Shown: positions 1 to 9,282, numbered from the stretch's first letter. The stretch is 64,000 nucleotides of DNA from Caryophanales bacterium UBA2753 (GCA_002353275.1 DEJH01000041.1:1-64000); one strand, 5' to 3'. Notes: generated by a model from the letters alone, not told the origin. Made by a program: numbers and translations.

Positions 1-17
1 TGATTTCTAATAGTTAA

Positions 18-998
18 TTATTCCCTACTACTAAATATATATTTAATCTTTCTTTTATATGTTGTGCCTTCTTTTAATAAACGCAAATTTTTGAAACTAT
101 CGCTAGGTTCAATAGCAACACTATCGAACTCTTTATCAAAATAAGGGTATAAATCATAAGGACATTTATATCCAGAAGTATATATTTGTACCCCTTCAAA
201 ATTTGTGTAGATATCTAATTCAAATTTATCGTTATATAAGGTGACATTCTTCTCATTAATATTCTTATTATTAAAATAGAAGAAATGATCATATCCATTT
301 AATCTATTTGAATGAAGCTCATCACTATTAATATCTTTTAATATTTCTTTTCCATTTGAGAAGTCTAAAGCTTCAGTTACTTCTCTTTCTTCTTTAGCTA
401 ATAAATCCTCATCAGTGGATAAATATCTATTTGAATTAATTTTTAAAGATAATCCCTTTAATGAGCGGCTAGCTAATGTGAAATATGAGTGATTAGTTAA
501 AGAAATAACTGTATCTTTATTCGCACTAGCTAAATAGCTCACATCGATTTCGTTTTTCTTTTGATGAATTCGATATGTAACTTTCACATCTAAATCACCT
601 GGGAATCCATCTTCATCTTGATATAGTTTCGTGGAATAAATGACATCGATATATTCGTTTTCTTTATTCACTTCAACATCAAAAACCTTACAAGAAAGCC
701 CATGAATTCCTCCATGAAGGATATTATCTCCTTCGTTAGGAGAGAGATTATAAACTTCCCCATTTAATTTAAGTTCGTGACCTTTAAAGCGATTAGAAAT
801 TCTTCCAATCGTTTTTCCATAATACATCTTTGAATCTTTAAAATTTTCTAAATCATAAACGTTACGGGTCAATACATAACGATTAATATTAATTTGATAA
901 ATAGAAGCACCTAATGAGCAAAAATAAACCACCATGCCTAAATCATTAGACACTTTAGTAAAACAAAGTTCATTTTTCTCAATGTGTTTATAGTGCAT
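18..998 (-). CDS. galM: aldose 1-epimerase (galactose mutarotase)
   Basis: Interconverts alpha and beta anomers of aldohexoses in the cytoplasm. The 326-residue length is normal for the family. Visible motifs are GRISNR (65-70), LHGG (94-97), the catalytic His in LTNHSYF (His170) and the catalytic Glu in AIEPSD (Glu297). The start lies 2 nt after the stop of the upstream flavin reductase gene, so the two are probably one transcript. No gal operon neighbours are present, so the sugar specificity is open. Confidence 0.9.
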   Translation of the reverse strand: MHYKHIEKNELCFTKVSNDLGMVVYFCSLGASIYQININRYVLTRNVYDLENFKDSKMYYGKTIGRISNRFKGHELKLNGEVYNLSPNEGDNILHGGIHGLSCKVFDVEVNKENEYIDVIYSTKLYQDEDGFPGDLDVKVTYRIHQKKNEIDVSYLASANKDTVISLTNHSYFTLASRSLKGLSLKINSNRYLSTDEDLLAKEEREVTEALDFSNGKEILKDINSDELHSNRLNGYDHFFYFNNKNINEKNVTLYNDKFELDIYTNFEGVQIYTSGYKCPYDLYPYFDKEFDSVAIEPSDSFKNLRLLKEGTTYKRKIKYIFSSRE

Positions 999-1000
999 AT

Positions 1001-1561
1001 TTATTTAATTTTTCTTCCATCACTAAAGGCGTTGCCGACTTTTTCTCCAACAACGTAATATCCATGTCTAAAAGGGTCATAAATTAAAGCTTCTAATTTT
1101 GATGGATTAACCTTACCAGATTCATCTAAACAAGATTCTTCAACACTTAATCTAACGATATTTCCAATAACACCATAACCAACAGGTTCTTCTTCGTCTA
1201 AGACACATTCCATGCATAATGGGAAATCATCTAATATTGGAGCGTTAATCTTTTCTGATTTATGAGCTTTTAAGTGAGTTCTTTCGAATTTGTCTTTCAC
1301 TTTGTTAGAGCTAACGATACCAAAATAATCAGCTTCATTAATATGAGACTTATCCGCCATAGTGACAGTAAAAGCCTTGTTTCTTCTGATATTTTTCATC
1401 GTCATGTGTTCTTCAGATAGATTCAATTTAATTTGTTTATAATCGTATGCAGTACACCAGGCTGCATTCATCACATCAATAGAGCCATCTTCATTATATG
1501 TTGCAATTAAAACAACAGGCATTGGGAAGATCGCTGGAACAATTGGCAATTCTTTTTTCAT
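1001..1561 (-). CDS. flavin reductase-like FMN-binding protein
   Basis: A 186-residue protein of the flavin reductase-like (split beta-barrel, FMN-binding) family. The N-terminal half has the typical PMPVVLIATYNEDG and NAAWCTAYDY stretches and a later TVTMADKSH segment. Such proteins bind FMN and act as NAD(P)H:flavin reductases or as flavoproteins of unknown substrate. A Shine-Dalgarno-like GGCGAGG precedes the ATG, and a TATAAT box lies on the minus strand at 1582-1587. First gene of a likely two-gene operon with the aldose epimerase. The exact reaction cannot be told from sequence. Confidence 0.8.
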   Translation of the reverse strand: MKKELPIVPAIFPMPVVLIATYNEDGSIDVMNAAWCTAYDYKQIKLNLSEEHMTMKNIRRNKAFTVTMADKSHINEADYFGIVSSNKVKDKFERTHLKAHKSEKINAPILDDFPLCMECVLDEEEPVGYGVIGNIVRLSVEESCLDESGKVNPSKLEALIYDPFRHGYYVVGEKVGNAFSDGRKIK

Positions 1562-1590
1562 AATAAAAACCTCGCCTACCTATTATAGAA

Positions 1591-1621
1591 TAAAAAAAGT
1601 CACTAGTTAACTAGCGACTTT
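1591..1621 (-). terminator. Rho-independent terminator of the glycosyltransferase gene
   Basis: A 10-bp stem (AAGTCGCTAG / CTAGTGACTT with one G-U on the minus strand) is followed on the minus strand by a run of T. It overlaps the stop codon of the upstream gene. Confidence 0.85.
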
Positions 1622-3065
1622 ATTTAGTTTCAATTTGTTCTTCTTTTTTGATCGGGTTTCGTCTAACCTTAGTCCATTTTGGTTTAGAGAAAACTCCAAT
1701 AGTAATAGTAATAACGTAAATGATTGAGAAGAATGGGAATAGGAGAACACCGCTTATTAAATCCCTTCTACGTTTAGCGCCCATCTTCTTATAATCGCTT
1801 AAGACCATAATTACGCCTTGGAGAATTCCACAGAAAGCAAATAATACTCCTATACAGAAGACGATAACCCAAGCATAAGTAACACACCACTGAGTTGGAT
1901 CACTTACTGGGAAAAGTCCCGCAATTGGTTCCATTCCTTTTCCAGCAGCTAAATTAGCAGCGGCAATCGTATCTGGTCCCATAAAGCCCATAAAGTGATA
2001 AATATAGGCGTAAATATAATATCCTGGAAGCCAAATACAAAGTATTGGACAAATTGGAATAAATAAGTAATTTAAGAAGGCTTCAATATAGGAGAAATTG
2101 AAGTTTTTAATCGCGTAGAAGAACATCTTAGGACCATATCTAAATAACATTCTTAAGTTACCAGCGCCTAAACGTTTGTTTCTCGCTAAAGTGTCTTTAA
2201 ATGTGGATGGTAAATCTTCATAAACGACGGCTTCTTCTACAAAGTGAGGCTTATATCCTTCAAACATACGTTTAAAGTTAAATTCAGTATCTTCACACAT
2301 CGTTACAGTGTCATATCCACCGATACGACGAATGATATCCATGTCAATTAAAGAACCTGGACCATTAACGTGAGCGTCGATATGTAATCTTTCTCTAACT
2401 CGAGATCCACAACGTGAATCGAAGATGTAATAAAGTCCACACGCTTTAGTAAATGAACTTTGAGTCATATTTAAAGCGGATTCATATGGACGAGCGATTT
2501 TCGCTCCACTATTATAGGCGTCGTTCATCAATGAGAAGAATTCAGGATTAATGTGGTTATCCGCATCTAATCTAATTAAGAAATCATAATATTTTTTACT
2601 ATTGATGACTTTCTTTTTGAATTTAATTTGATGTGGTTCACCTTTCTCATAATCAATCTTGAGTAATTCTTTAAAGCCATATTCCAAAGCAAAACCCACC
2701 ATATGGTGTTTTGGATCTGGATCGTTATGAACAAAAACAGTTGCTCCAGCTTTCTTTGCTAACTCTTCTGTTTTATCAGTGCAGTTATCTGCGATAACGT
2801 AAACATCAAACATATCACGAGGATATTTTTGATTTTCGATGACATCTTTGACCGTGTCATAAATGACATCTTCCTCGTTATGAGCAGGAATGACTAAAGC
2901 GATACGATTAATTTTGTCGGTCTTTTTAAATTTCTTTTTTGGAAGCCAAAACAAAAGCATGTAAATCATTTGGATGGCAAAAGGAATACCAATAAAGATT
3001 AAAATGCCAACGTTAACTTGTGTGAGGTAATAATATACCCAATGAAACCATTCTGGTCCAACCAT
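1620..3065 (-). CDS. membrane-bound family 2 glycosyltransferase
   Basis: A 481-residue GT2 enzyme. It has one N-terminal membrane helix (about residues 12-38), a cytoplasmic GT-A domain with VIPAHNEE and a DXD-type RLDADN, EDTEF (acid base region), an R-x-x-RLGAGN segment resembling the QxxRW motif of processive enzymes, and at least three C-terminal membrane helices. The architecture resembles IcaA/NodC-type polysaccharide synthases or lipid-linked glycosyltransferases, and the donor sugar is unknown. A minus-strand TATAAT lies at 3075-3080, only 9 nt before the ATG, so the mRNA is probably (nearly) leaderless. Confidence 0.85.
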   Translation of the reverse strand: MVGPEWFHWVYYYLTQVNVGILIFIGIPFAIQMIYMLLFWLPKKKFKKTDKINRIALVIPAHNEEDVIYDTVKDVIENQKYPRDMFDVYVIADNCTDKTEELAKKAGATVFVHNDPDPKHHMVGFALEYGFKELLKIDYEKGEPHQIKFKKKVINSKKYYDFLIRLDADNHINPEFFSLMNDAYNSGAKIARPYESALNMTQSSFTKACGLYYIFDSRCGSRVRERLHIDAHVNGPGSLIDMDIIRRIGGYDTVTMCEDTEFNFKRMFEGYKPHFVEEAVVYEDLPSTFKDTLARNKRLGAGNLRMLFRYGPKMFFYAIKNFNFSYIEAFLNYLFIPICPILCIWLPGYYIYAYIYHFMGFMGPDTIAAANLAAGKGMEPIAGLFPVSDPTQWCVTYAWVIVFCIGVLFAFCGILQGVIMVLSDYKKMGAKRRRDLISGVLLFPFFSIIYVITITIGVFSKPKWTKVRRNPIKKEEQIETK

Positions 3066-3108
3066 AGTACCTTAATTATATCAATTAAAAGGCCAAAATA
3101 GACAACTA

Positions 3109-3768
3109 TTATTTTTCAGGCCACACAAAAGTGTTGTTTAAATTCGCTTCTCCATTATCAATCAAGATATCTTGACCAGACATCGATTTATTAGTGACGA
3201 GTAGGAAATATACCCACTCATTAATTTCATCTAAAGAAGCCCATTTTTTTAGTGGAGTAACTTCCATAATCTTTTCCCAGCTAGATTTATCTTCCATCAC
3301 TACTTTATTGCTATCAGTCACCACTCCTCCTAAAGAAATAGAGTTAACTGTGACTCCATTTTTTGCTAACAAAGAAGCGAGATGTTTCATATATCCAACT
3401 ATTCCTGCTTTAGAAGCGACATAATAGTCAAATTCAAAGCCAGTTCTCGCTGAAGCGGAAGCGTTAAATAAGATCGACTTCATAGAATTTTGATAACCGT
3501 ATTTTTTACTAACTCTTATCGAACCGACTAAATTATTTTGAATATCATCATTAGAATTTTGTTTTCCAGCATTATTAAAGAGGTAGTTAATACCTTCAAT
3601 CTCAGGAAGTTCATCTTTAGAAATATCGCAAACAAAATGCTCGTAATGTGGGTTATTTATTTGAGATGGCTTTTCATCGATTCCAACAACATTATAACCT
3701 TTAGATAAAAAATATTTTGATGTTGATAATCCGATCCCTGAACTTGATCCAGTAATTAAGATTTTCAT
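3109..3768 (-). CDS. short-chain dehydrogenase/reductase
   Basis: A 219-residue classical SDR. The cofactor motif TGSSSGIG is at 6-13, NNAG at 65-68, the catalytic YxxxK is Tyr116-Lys120 in YYVASK, and a Ser sits about 10-12 residues before it. It is probably an NAD(P)H-dependent oxidoreductase similar to FabG, but the length and divergence argue against the housekeeping FabG. Its ATG overlaps the stop of the queuosine-precursor transporter (TAATG), so the pair should be translationally coupled and lies downstream of the preQ1 riboswitch. Whether the SDR acts in queuosine metabolism is only a guess from position. Confidence 0.82.
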   Translation of the reverse strand: MKILITGSSSGIGLSTSKYFLSKGYNVVGIDEKPSQINNPHYEHFVCDISKDELPEIEGINYLFNNAGKQNSNDDIQNNLVGSIRVSKKYGYQNSMKSILFNASASARTGFEFDYYVASKAGIVGYMKHLASLLAKNGVTVNSISLGGVVTDSNKVVMEDKSSWEKIMEVTPLKKWASLDEINEWVYFLLVTNKSMSGQDILIDNGEANLNNTFVWPEK

Positions 3769-4526
3769 TATTTTACTTCCTCCGTTTTAATGTAATTAAT
3801 ATATGCTTCTCCAACATTATCTTTTTTCCATTTTCTTGTCACTCGATAACCGATTGGAGTAAAGATAACCTCACAGAATAATTCAATAATTGCCCCTAAG
3901 GCTGAACAAGTAATACATTCGACAATATTCCACGAAAAGCCAAGATATATAGGGAAAAAGACCATAAACGCTAAAATGGCAAAGATCAAATTGTCAAAGA
4001 ATTGACCAATTAAAGTAGAGACTAAGCTTCTTGTGTAAAAAGCAACTTTACCATCTGGATTCTTTTTAAATATAAATCCTAATAAATAATTAAGTCCGAT
4101 ATTAAGTAAGCCGCTAGAAAGAAACGCTACAGTGGAACTAAGTAAGATATACCAAGTTCCCCCAATCACATGATTAAATTCATCAAACTCACTTCCAGCA
4201 GGAATGATAGAAACTAACCAGAATATCAAACACGTTAATAGGTTAACGCACATCGCAAAAATTGTGACTTTAATACTCGCTTTTGGTCCGAAATGCTTAG
4301 TGATGATATCCATACATAAAAATGAGAGCCAACTGACGAGAATTCCTCCATCAATTGCAAGCCATCCATTTTGATATATGGTCTTATTTGCCAAGATGTT
4401 CATCGTAATAACAGATACGACAAATAAGGCAACCACTACTGCAGGTATTGAATGAAATAAAAGTTTCGTTTCATTCTTTTGTTTTAAAAACCATCCTAAT
4501 AAGGATGGCAAAAATGAATTTTTCAT
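3768..4526 (-). CDS. yhhQ: queuosine precursor transporter, VUT/YhhQ family
   Basis: A 252-residue integral membrane protein with about six hydrophobic helices. It has features of the COG1738 (VUT, YhhQ) family: NILANKTI near the first helix and the polar DIITKHFGPKAS segment. YhhQ imports queuosine precursors (preQ0/preQ1) for tRNA modification. Independent support comes from a class I preQ1 riboswitch in its leader, which includes the AAGGAGG Shine-Dalgarno 7-8 nt before the ATG. The downstream SDR gene overlaps by one base. The exact substrate (preQ0, preQ1 or queuine) cannot be told. Confidence 0.85.
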   Translation of the reverse strand: MKNSFLPSLLGWFLKQKNETKLLFHSIPAVVVALFVVSVITMNILANKTIYQNGWLAIDGGILVSWLSFLCMDIITKHFGPKASIKVTIFAMCVNLLTCLIFWLVSIIPAGSEFDEFNHVIGGTWYILLSSTVAFLSSGLLNIGLNYLLGFIFKKNPDGKVAFYTRSLVSTLIGQFFDNLIFAILAFMVFFPIYLGFSWNIVECITCSALGAIIELFCEVIFTPIGYRVTRKWKKDNVGEAYINYIKTEEVK

Positions 4527-4533
4527 TAAAAAG

Positions 4534-4585
4534 CCTCCTTGGTTTTATTTTGTATAGCGAAGGATTTAGAGCCCGAACTCCGCTA
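4534..4585 (-). promoter_or_regulatory. preQ1 class I riboswitch
   Basis: On the minus strand an 8-bp P1 stem (TAGCGGAG at 4585-4578 with CTTCGCTA at 4562-4555) encloses a 15-nt loop starting TTCGGGC. It is followed by an A-rich tail ending AAAACCAAGGAGG. This matches the preQ1-I layout (known example: loop TTCUAGC, tail AAAAAACUAAGG). The loop GG and tail CC replace the AG/CU pair of the Bacillus example, as expected if P2 is conserved by covariation. The tail runs straight into the Shine-Dalgarno sequence, so control is probably translational. Confidence 0.8.
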
Positions 4586-4599
4586 GAAGAAACGATACA

Positions 4600-5265
4600 C
4601 TATTTCTTGCTTTTAATCAAATTATTAATATAGGCTGCTAATTCATCTACTCCGATATCTTTACTTGCAGAAACTTTGAACACTTTTGCGTTCTTATTTC
4701 TTCGATGAATGTATTCTTCACATTTCTCAAAATTGAAATCAAAAACCGGAAGAGTGTCGATTTTAGTAATAACCGAGATATTACTGACTTCAAACATTAA
4801 AGGATATTTAAGAGGTTTATCTTCTCCTTCAGGAACAGAAAGAAGCATCATGTTGATATCACTACCCGTGTCAAATTCCGCTGGGCAAACTAAATTTCCA
4901 ATATTTTCTAATATCACAACATCTAAATCATCAACTCCAAAAGAATTAATCGCATCCATCGTCATTTGAGCGGTTAAGTGACACGCTCCAGAAGTATGAA
5001 CTTGGATTGATCTCACTCCAGTTAATCTAGAAACATCAATCGCATCTTCTTCTCCATCGATGTCTGCTTCCATCACTCCAATACGATATTTTTCTTTTAA
5101 TCGATTAATTAAATTTATTAATAAAGTTGTTTTTCCAGCGCCAGGAGAGGCCATCACATTAATAAAATAAATGTGCTTCTTTTTAAGAAAATCCCTGACT
5201 TCTTCTGCTTTTTTATTATTTTCCACTAAGATGTCTTCTTTAACTTTTATAACTTGATAATCCAT
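4600..5265 (-). CDS. hypB: HypB-type nickel-insertion GTPase (copy 1)
   Basis: A 221-residue HypB GTPase, which delivers Ni to hydrogenase together with HypA. The P-loop ASPGAGKTT is at 39-47. Others are EADIDGEEDA, the metal-site HTSGACHL (Cys95-His96), ENIGNLVCPAEFD and VITKID (guanine recognition). The N-terminal CxxCGC nickel motif found in some HypB is absent. The start was placed at the Met preceded by TTGAGGAAAAAAGAA. An upstream in-frame Met at 5289 lacks a ribosome site. It is divergent from a second, related hypB 100 nt away, and having two copies side by side is unusual. Confidence 0.9.
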   Translation of the reverse strand: MDYQVIKVKEDILVENNKKAEEVRDFLKKKHIYFINVMASPGAGKTTLLINLINRLKEKYRIGVMEADIDGEEDAIDVSRLTGVRSIQVHTSGACHLTAQMTMDAINSFGVDDLDVVILENIGNLVCPAEFDTGSDINMMLLSVPEGEDKPLKYPLMFEVSNISVITKIDTLPVFDFNFEKCEEYIHRRNKNAKVFKVSASKDIGVDELAAYINNLIKSKK

Positions 5266-5328
5266 TTCTTTTTTCCTCAATAAATACATTCTACCAAAAA
5301 TAATTATTTTAATAATTCAATATTTTGA

Positions 5329-5355
5329 TAAAATGAATGTGCTGCTTAGTAGCAC
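5329..5355 (+). promoter_or_regulatory. promoter and leader hairpin of second hypB operon
   Basis: A -10-like TAAAAT (5329-5334) is followed at once by a small hairpin GTGCT-GCTTAGT-AGCAC (5339-5355) that would form the 5' end of the transcript. No Shine-Dalgarno is visible before the ATG at 5365. The role of the hairpin is unknown. Confidence 0.4.
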
Positions 5356-5364
5356 ATAGTCAAA

Positions 5365-6039
5365 ATGTCTGAGATAAAAACTATTGTAGTTAACCGTTCC
5401 GCTTACGCTGATAATGACTTAGAAGCTGAGTCTCTAAGAAGTTATTTAAAGGAAAAAGGAACCTTTCTCGTCAATTTGATGTCTTCTCCTGGAAGTGGGA
5501 AGACCACCACTCTTACTCGATTAATCAATGAACTTAAAAAAGATTATCGAATCGGAGTTATGGAAGCCGATATTGATAGCGATGTAGACGCTATCTCTAT
5601 CGCTAAAAATACCGGTGTAAAATCAATTCAAATCCACACTTCAGGAATGTGCCATCTCGATGCCGGGATGACTAAAAGCGGACTTGATAATATTAACATC
5701 GAAGATCTTGACCTGGTCTTCCTTGAAAATGTTGGTAATCTAGTCTGCCCTGCCGAATTTGATACAGGGGCAACTCTAGATATCATGATTCTCTCCATAG
5801 CCGAAGGAGATGATAAGCCTCTCAAATACCCACTTGTGTTTGAGAAATGTGATCTTGTAATTATTAACAAGATTGACGCGATTGATTACTTCAATTTTGA
5901 TTTCGAAAGATGTGAAAGAGATATCAAAATGCGTAATCCGAACGCGACAATCATCAAGATTAGCGCTAAAACAGGTCAAAATATTAACGATGTTTGTAAA
6001 TATTTTAGAAATAAAATTCAAAACTGGAAGGAGAATTAA
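5365..6039 (+). CDS. hypB: HypB-type nickel-insertion GTPase (copy 2)
   Basis: A 224-residue paralogue of the divergent upstream HypB. P-loop SSPGSGKTT (40-48), EADIDSDVDA, metal-site HTSGMCHL (Cys96-His97), ENVGNLVCPAEFDTG and INKID are all intact, so both copies look catalytically competent. This copy heads an apparent operon: its stop precedes the oxidoreductase ATG by 2 nt, followed by hypA. In known systems HypB hydrolyses GTP to release Ni to HypA and the apo-enzyme. The two copies may serve different client enzymes. Confidence 0.9.
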   Translation: MSEIKTIVVNRSAYADNDLEAESLRSYLKEKGTFLVNLMSSPGSGKTTTLTRLINELKKDYRIGVMEADIDSDVDAISIAKNTGVKSIQIHTSGMCHLDAGMTKSGLDNINIEDLDLVFLENVGNLVCPAEFDTGATLDIMILSIAEGDDKPLKYPLVFEKCDLVIINKIDAIDYFNFDFERCERDIKMRNPNATIIKISAKTGQNINDVCKYFRNKIQNWKEN

Positions 6040-6041
6040 AA

Positions 6042-8945
6042 ATGCCAGAGAAGAATACTAAAATCGTTTCTAAGTATTATGGGGAAACAGGCTATGCTTA
6101 CGAAAAGAAACTCCGTAAGTTAGGTCAAAAAATCACCGATATCGTTCCTCATAAACTTACCGGGGTCAAAACTACTGACCATGAGTACTGGGGTTTAAGG
6201 GAAGTCCTCACCGAACCAATGATCGACATTCTCTTACTCATGAAACAAAGAAAACACTATACATTTGAGCAAATGATGGAGTTAACCAAAGGTTTAAAAC
6301 ACGAACCTGCTGAACTTCAAAAATTGTTAGATGAAATGTCAGTGATTGGAATCATCGAATATGATTACGGTGATAACTATGCATGGGATCACCCAGAAGA
6401 AGACAAACCAAAAATTAAGAGATACATGCTCTCCTATTTCGTCCCAGGAAGTGCGGAGCTCATGAACTCTACTGTTGATAGAATCGCAAAAAATCCAGCA
6501 GTTGCTTCTTTCTTTGAAAGAATGACTTTCTCTCCACTCGCGGGAGTTACTGAAATGCTTCCACCAGGAGGAGGCGGTGTTGGTATGCACGTCATTCCTG
6601 TTGAAAAAGCAATTGAATCAAATAATGAAGCAATTGATGTTGAGAAGATTTCTCACTGGATGAAGAAATATGAAGGACACATCTCCGCTGGTGTTTGTTC
6701 TTGTAGAGCAAGTAGAGCAATGCTTGGAGAAGGTTGTATCGACGATGTCGATGACTGGTGTGTCCAATTCGGTGATATGGCGGATTACACAGTTGAAACT
6801 GGTAGAGCTCACTACATCACTAAAGAAAGAGCCTTAGAAATCTTTGAACTCTCTGAAAAGAACGGATTCGTTCACCAAATTACTAATATCGATGGTGAAA
6901 ATAAAATTTTCGATATTTGTAACTGTGATGTTAAAATCTGTAACGCTTTAAGAACAGCCTTATTATTTAATACTCCATATCTAGAAAGAAGCGCATATAC
7001 CGCGAAAGTCACCACCACTAACTGTGTGGCTTGTGGTCAATGTGTTGCTAACTGTCCTGCCGGAGCGGTTAAACTTGGTCAAAAACTCTGTAAGAAAGAC
7101 GGAAAAGAACAAGAATATCCACTTCAACCTCTCCCAGATAAGATCAAATGGGGTAAATATGCATGGGATGAAAATTACCGTGATACCGCTAGAAGAAATG
7201 ATACATACGAAAGTGGTACCGCCCCATGTAAAGTCGCCTGTCCTGCTCACGTCCCTGTCCAAGGCTATTTAAAAATGGCACATGATGGCAGATATAGAGA
7301 AGCTTTAGAGTTAATTAAAACTCAAAACCCATTCCCAGCTGTCTGTGGACGTGTCTGTAATAAAAAATGTGAGGAAGCCTGTACTAGAGGCACCATTGAT
7401 TCTCCTGTCTCAATTGATGCAGTTAAGAAATTCCTCGCTGATTTAGAAATTAATTCTAAAGATCGTTATGTTCCAGAAAAGATCGTCGCTTCTACCTATG
7501 GTAAGTTCGATGAAAAGATCGCCATTATCGGAGCAGGTCCTGCTGGATTAAGCGCTGCCTATTATTTATGTGAAATGGGCTTCAAACCAACCGTCTTTGA
7601 GAAAAACGAAAGACCTGGCGGTATGATGATGTATGGAATTCCTTCCTATAAACTTGAAAAAGATGTCATCGAAGCTGAAATTGATATTATTAGAGCATTA
7701 GGCGCTGAAATCAAATGTGACGTTGAAGTCGGTAAAGACGTCACTATTGAAGAACTCAAAAAACAAGGTTATAAAGCCTTCTATGTTGCCATTGGTTGCC
7801 AAGGTGGTAAACGCCCAGGCGTTCCAAATGACACTGCTAAAGGAACAGATATTGCTGTTCACTACTTAAAAGAAGTATTTGATAACAAGAAATCCTTTAA
7901 AGGCAAAGTTGTTGTCGTCGGTGGCGGTAACGTCGCTATTGACTGTGTTAGAGCAGCTCACCGCTTAGGTAGTGAAGAAGTCTCTATGTACTGCTTAGAA
8001 AGTAGAGACACCATGCCTGCTACTAATGAAGAAGTTAAAGAAGCCCTTGAAGAAGGTGTTAAACTCAACAATGGTTGGGGACCAAAAGAAGTTAGAGTTA
8101 ACGAAAAAGGTGAAGTCACTGGTATCGTCTTTAAGAAATGTGTCTCCACTATCGATCCAGAAACTGGTAAATTCTCACCAAAATATGATGAGAGTGAAGT
8201 CATTGAAGTCAAAGCTGATAAGATCGTCTTTGCAATCGGACAAGAAATTATCTGGGGTGACTTACTTAAAGGAAGTAAAGTTACTTTCTGGCATGGTAAT
8301 TACCCACTTGCTGACAAAGTCACTTATCAAACCGCTGATGAAGATATCTTCGTTGGTGGTGACGTCTTCACCGGTCCTAAATTCGTCATTAACGCGATTG
8401 CAGCAGGACATGAAGTCGCTGATGCTTTAGCAAGACACGTTAGACCAAATGCTCACCCAACCATCGCTTTCAATAGAAGAGGATTTACTCCACTTAATAA
8501 AGAAGATATCACTCTTCCAGGATATGATGATGCTGGTAGACAAGAAGCCGGAATGGATGAATCTGTTGATTACAAGAATTCCTTCAAAGACGCTCATAAG
8601 ACCTTAACTGAAGAACAAGTTCATGTTGAAACTGGACGTTGCTTAAGTTGTGGAGCAGCATTCGTTGATCCTCATAAATGTATCGGTTGTGGTATTTGTA
8701 CCACCAAGTGTCACTTTGACGCCATCCATCTCGTTAGAGATCATCCAGAATGTTCTAAGATGAGAAAGGCTGAAAAGAAAGTCTCTGGCTTACTTGGTTA
8801 CGCTCTCCCACGTGCCTTCAAAATCCTCTTCAATAGCGGTTCTAAAGAAGCTCGCATGATGAGAAAGAAACGTAAAGAGTGGAACAAATACTATAAGACC
8901 GCCAAAAAGACAGCCCCTGATACTGGTAATGCGATAAATGCATGA
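6042..8945 (+). CDS. multi-domain Fe-S / FAD / NAD(P) oxidoreductase (GltD-like core)
   Basis: A 967-residue redox protein. An alpha-helical N-terminus (1-110, possibly winged-helix-like) is followed by a Cys-rich [4Fe-4S] region with CSC at about 219-221 and CNCDVKIC near 300. Next are a ferredoxin motif CVACGQCVANCP (328-339), a GltD/NfnB-type domain (CKVACPAHVP near 396, then GRVC-CEEAC), an FAD fold IIGAGPAG (about 495), an NAD(P) fold VVVGGGNVAID (about 625), and a C-terminal ferredoxin CIGCGICTTKCHF (about 875-890). It resembles the small subunit of glutamate synthase/NADH-dependent ferredoxin oxidoreductases extended at both ends. It is locked between hypB and hypA (8-nt overlap with hypA), which suggests it feeds or drains electrons for a nickel enzyme. 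Substrate unknown. Confidence 0.85.
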   Translation: MPEKNTKIVSKYYGETGYAYEKKLRKLGQKITDIVPHKLTGVKTTDHEYWGLREVLTEPMIDILLLMKQRKHYTFEQMMELTKGLKHEPAELQKLLDEMSVIGIIEYDYGDNYAWDHPEEDKPKIKRYMLSYFVPGSAELMNSTVDRIAKNPAVASFFERMTFSPLAGVTEMLPPGGGGVGMHVIPVEKAIESNNEAIDVEKISHWMKKYEGHISAGVCSCRASRAMLGEGCIDDVDDWCVQFGDMADYTVETGRAHYITKERALEIFELSEKNGFVHQITNIDGENKIFDICNCDVKICNALRTALLFNTPYLERSAYTAKVTTTNCVACGQCVANCPAGAVKLGQKLCKKDGKEQEYPLQPLPDKIKWGKYAWDENYRDTARRNDTYESGTAPCKVACPAHVPVQGYLKMAHDGRYREALELIKTQNPFPAVCGRVCNKKCEEACTRGTIDSPVSIDAVKKFLADLEINSKDRYVPEKIVASTYGKFDEKIAIIGAGPAGLSAAYYLCEMGFKPTVFEKNERPGGMMMYGIPSYKLEKDVIEAEIDIIRALGAEIKCDVEVGKDVTIEELKKQGYKAFYVAIGCQGGKRPGVPNDTAKGTDIAVHYLKEVFDNKKSFKGKVVVVGGGNVAIDCVRAAHRLGSEEVSMYCLESRDTMPATNEEVKEALEEGVKLNNGWGPKEVRVNEKGEVTGIVFKKCVSTIDPETGKFSPKYDESEVIEVKADKIVFAIGQEIIWGDLLKGSKVTFWHGNYPLADKVTYQTADEDIFVGGDVFTGPKFVINAIAAGHEVADALARHVRPNAHPTIAFNRRGFTPLNKEDITLPGYDDAGRQEAGMDESVDYKNSFKDAHKTLTEEQVHVETGRCLSCGAAFVDPHKCIGCGICTTKCHFDAIHLVRDHPECSKMRKAEKKVSGLLGYALPRAFKILFNSGSKEARMMRKKRKEWNKYYKTAKKTAPDTGNAINA

Positions 8946-9282
8946 GTTAGGGATTGTCGTCCACGTCATTAATCAAATTGAAGAACTCGCCAAAAAGAAT
9001 AACGTTAAACGCGTCGTTGAACTCACTCTTGAAGTGGGTGAAGTAAGCGGGGTCGTGAAAGAATATTTCGTCGATGCCTTCAATTGGGCAATCAAGAAAA
9101 CTGAATATATGAAGGAATGTAAATTAAATTACATTTCTATTCAGGGAATCAGTTATTGCCAAGATTGTGGAAAAACATATTCAACCACTGAATATGGAAA
9201 AGAATGTCCTTATTGTCACTCCCCACATACATATCTCGTAACTGGGAAAGATGTGATGATTAAGAACTTCAAAGTCGAGTAA
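8938..9282 (+). CDS. hypA: HypA nickel/zinc metallochaperone
   Basis: A 114-residue HypA. The N-terminal Met-His-Glu (MHELG) forms the nickel site, and four Cys in two CxxC pairs (74/77 and 90/93) form the structural zinc site. Length and layout are standard. It overlaps the end of the oxidoreductase gene (ATGCATGA), which indicates translational coupling, and is followed by a strong terminator. HypC, D, E and F and the hydrogenase itself are not in the window. Confidence 0.93.
   Translation: MHELGIVVHVINQIEELAKKNNVKRVVELTLEVGEVSGVVKEYFVDAFNWAIKKTEYMKECKLNYISIQGISYCQDCGKTYSTTEYGKECPYCHSPHTYLVTGKDVMIKNFKVE

Noticed and set aside
6339..8430. Several antisense and alternative frames of 60-134 residues across the oxidoreductase gene
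   Set aside because: The true frame carries all cofactor motifs; the others lack ribosome sites and similarity.
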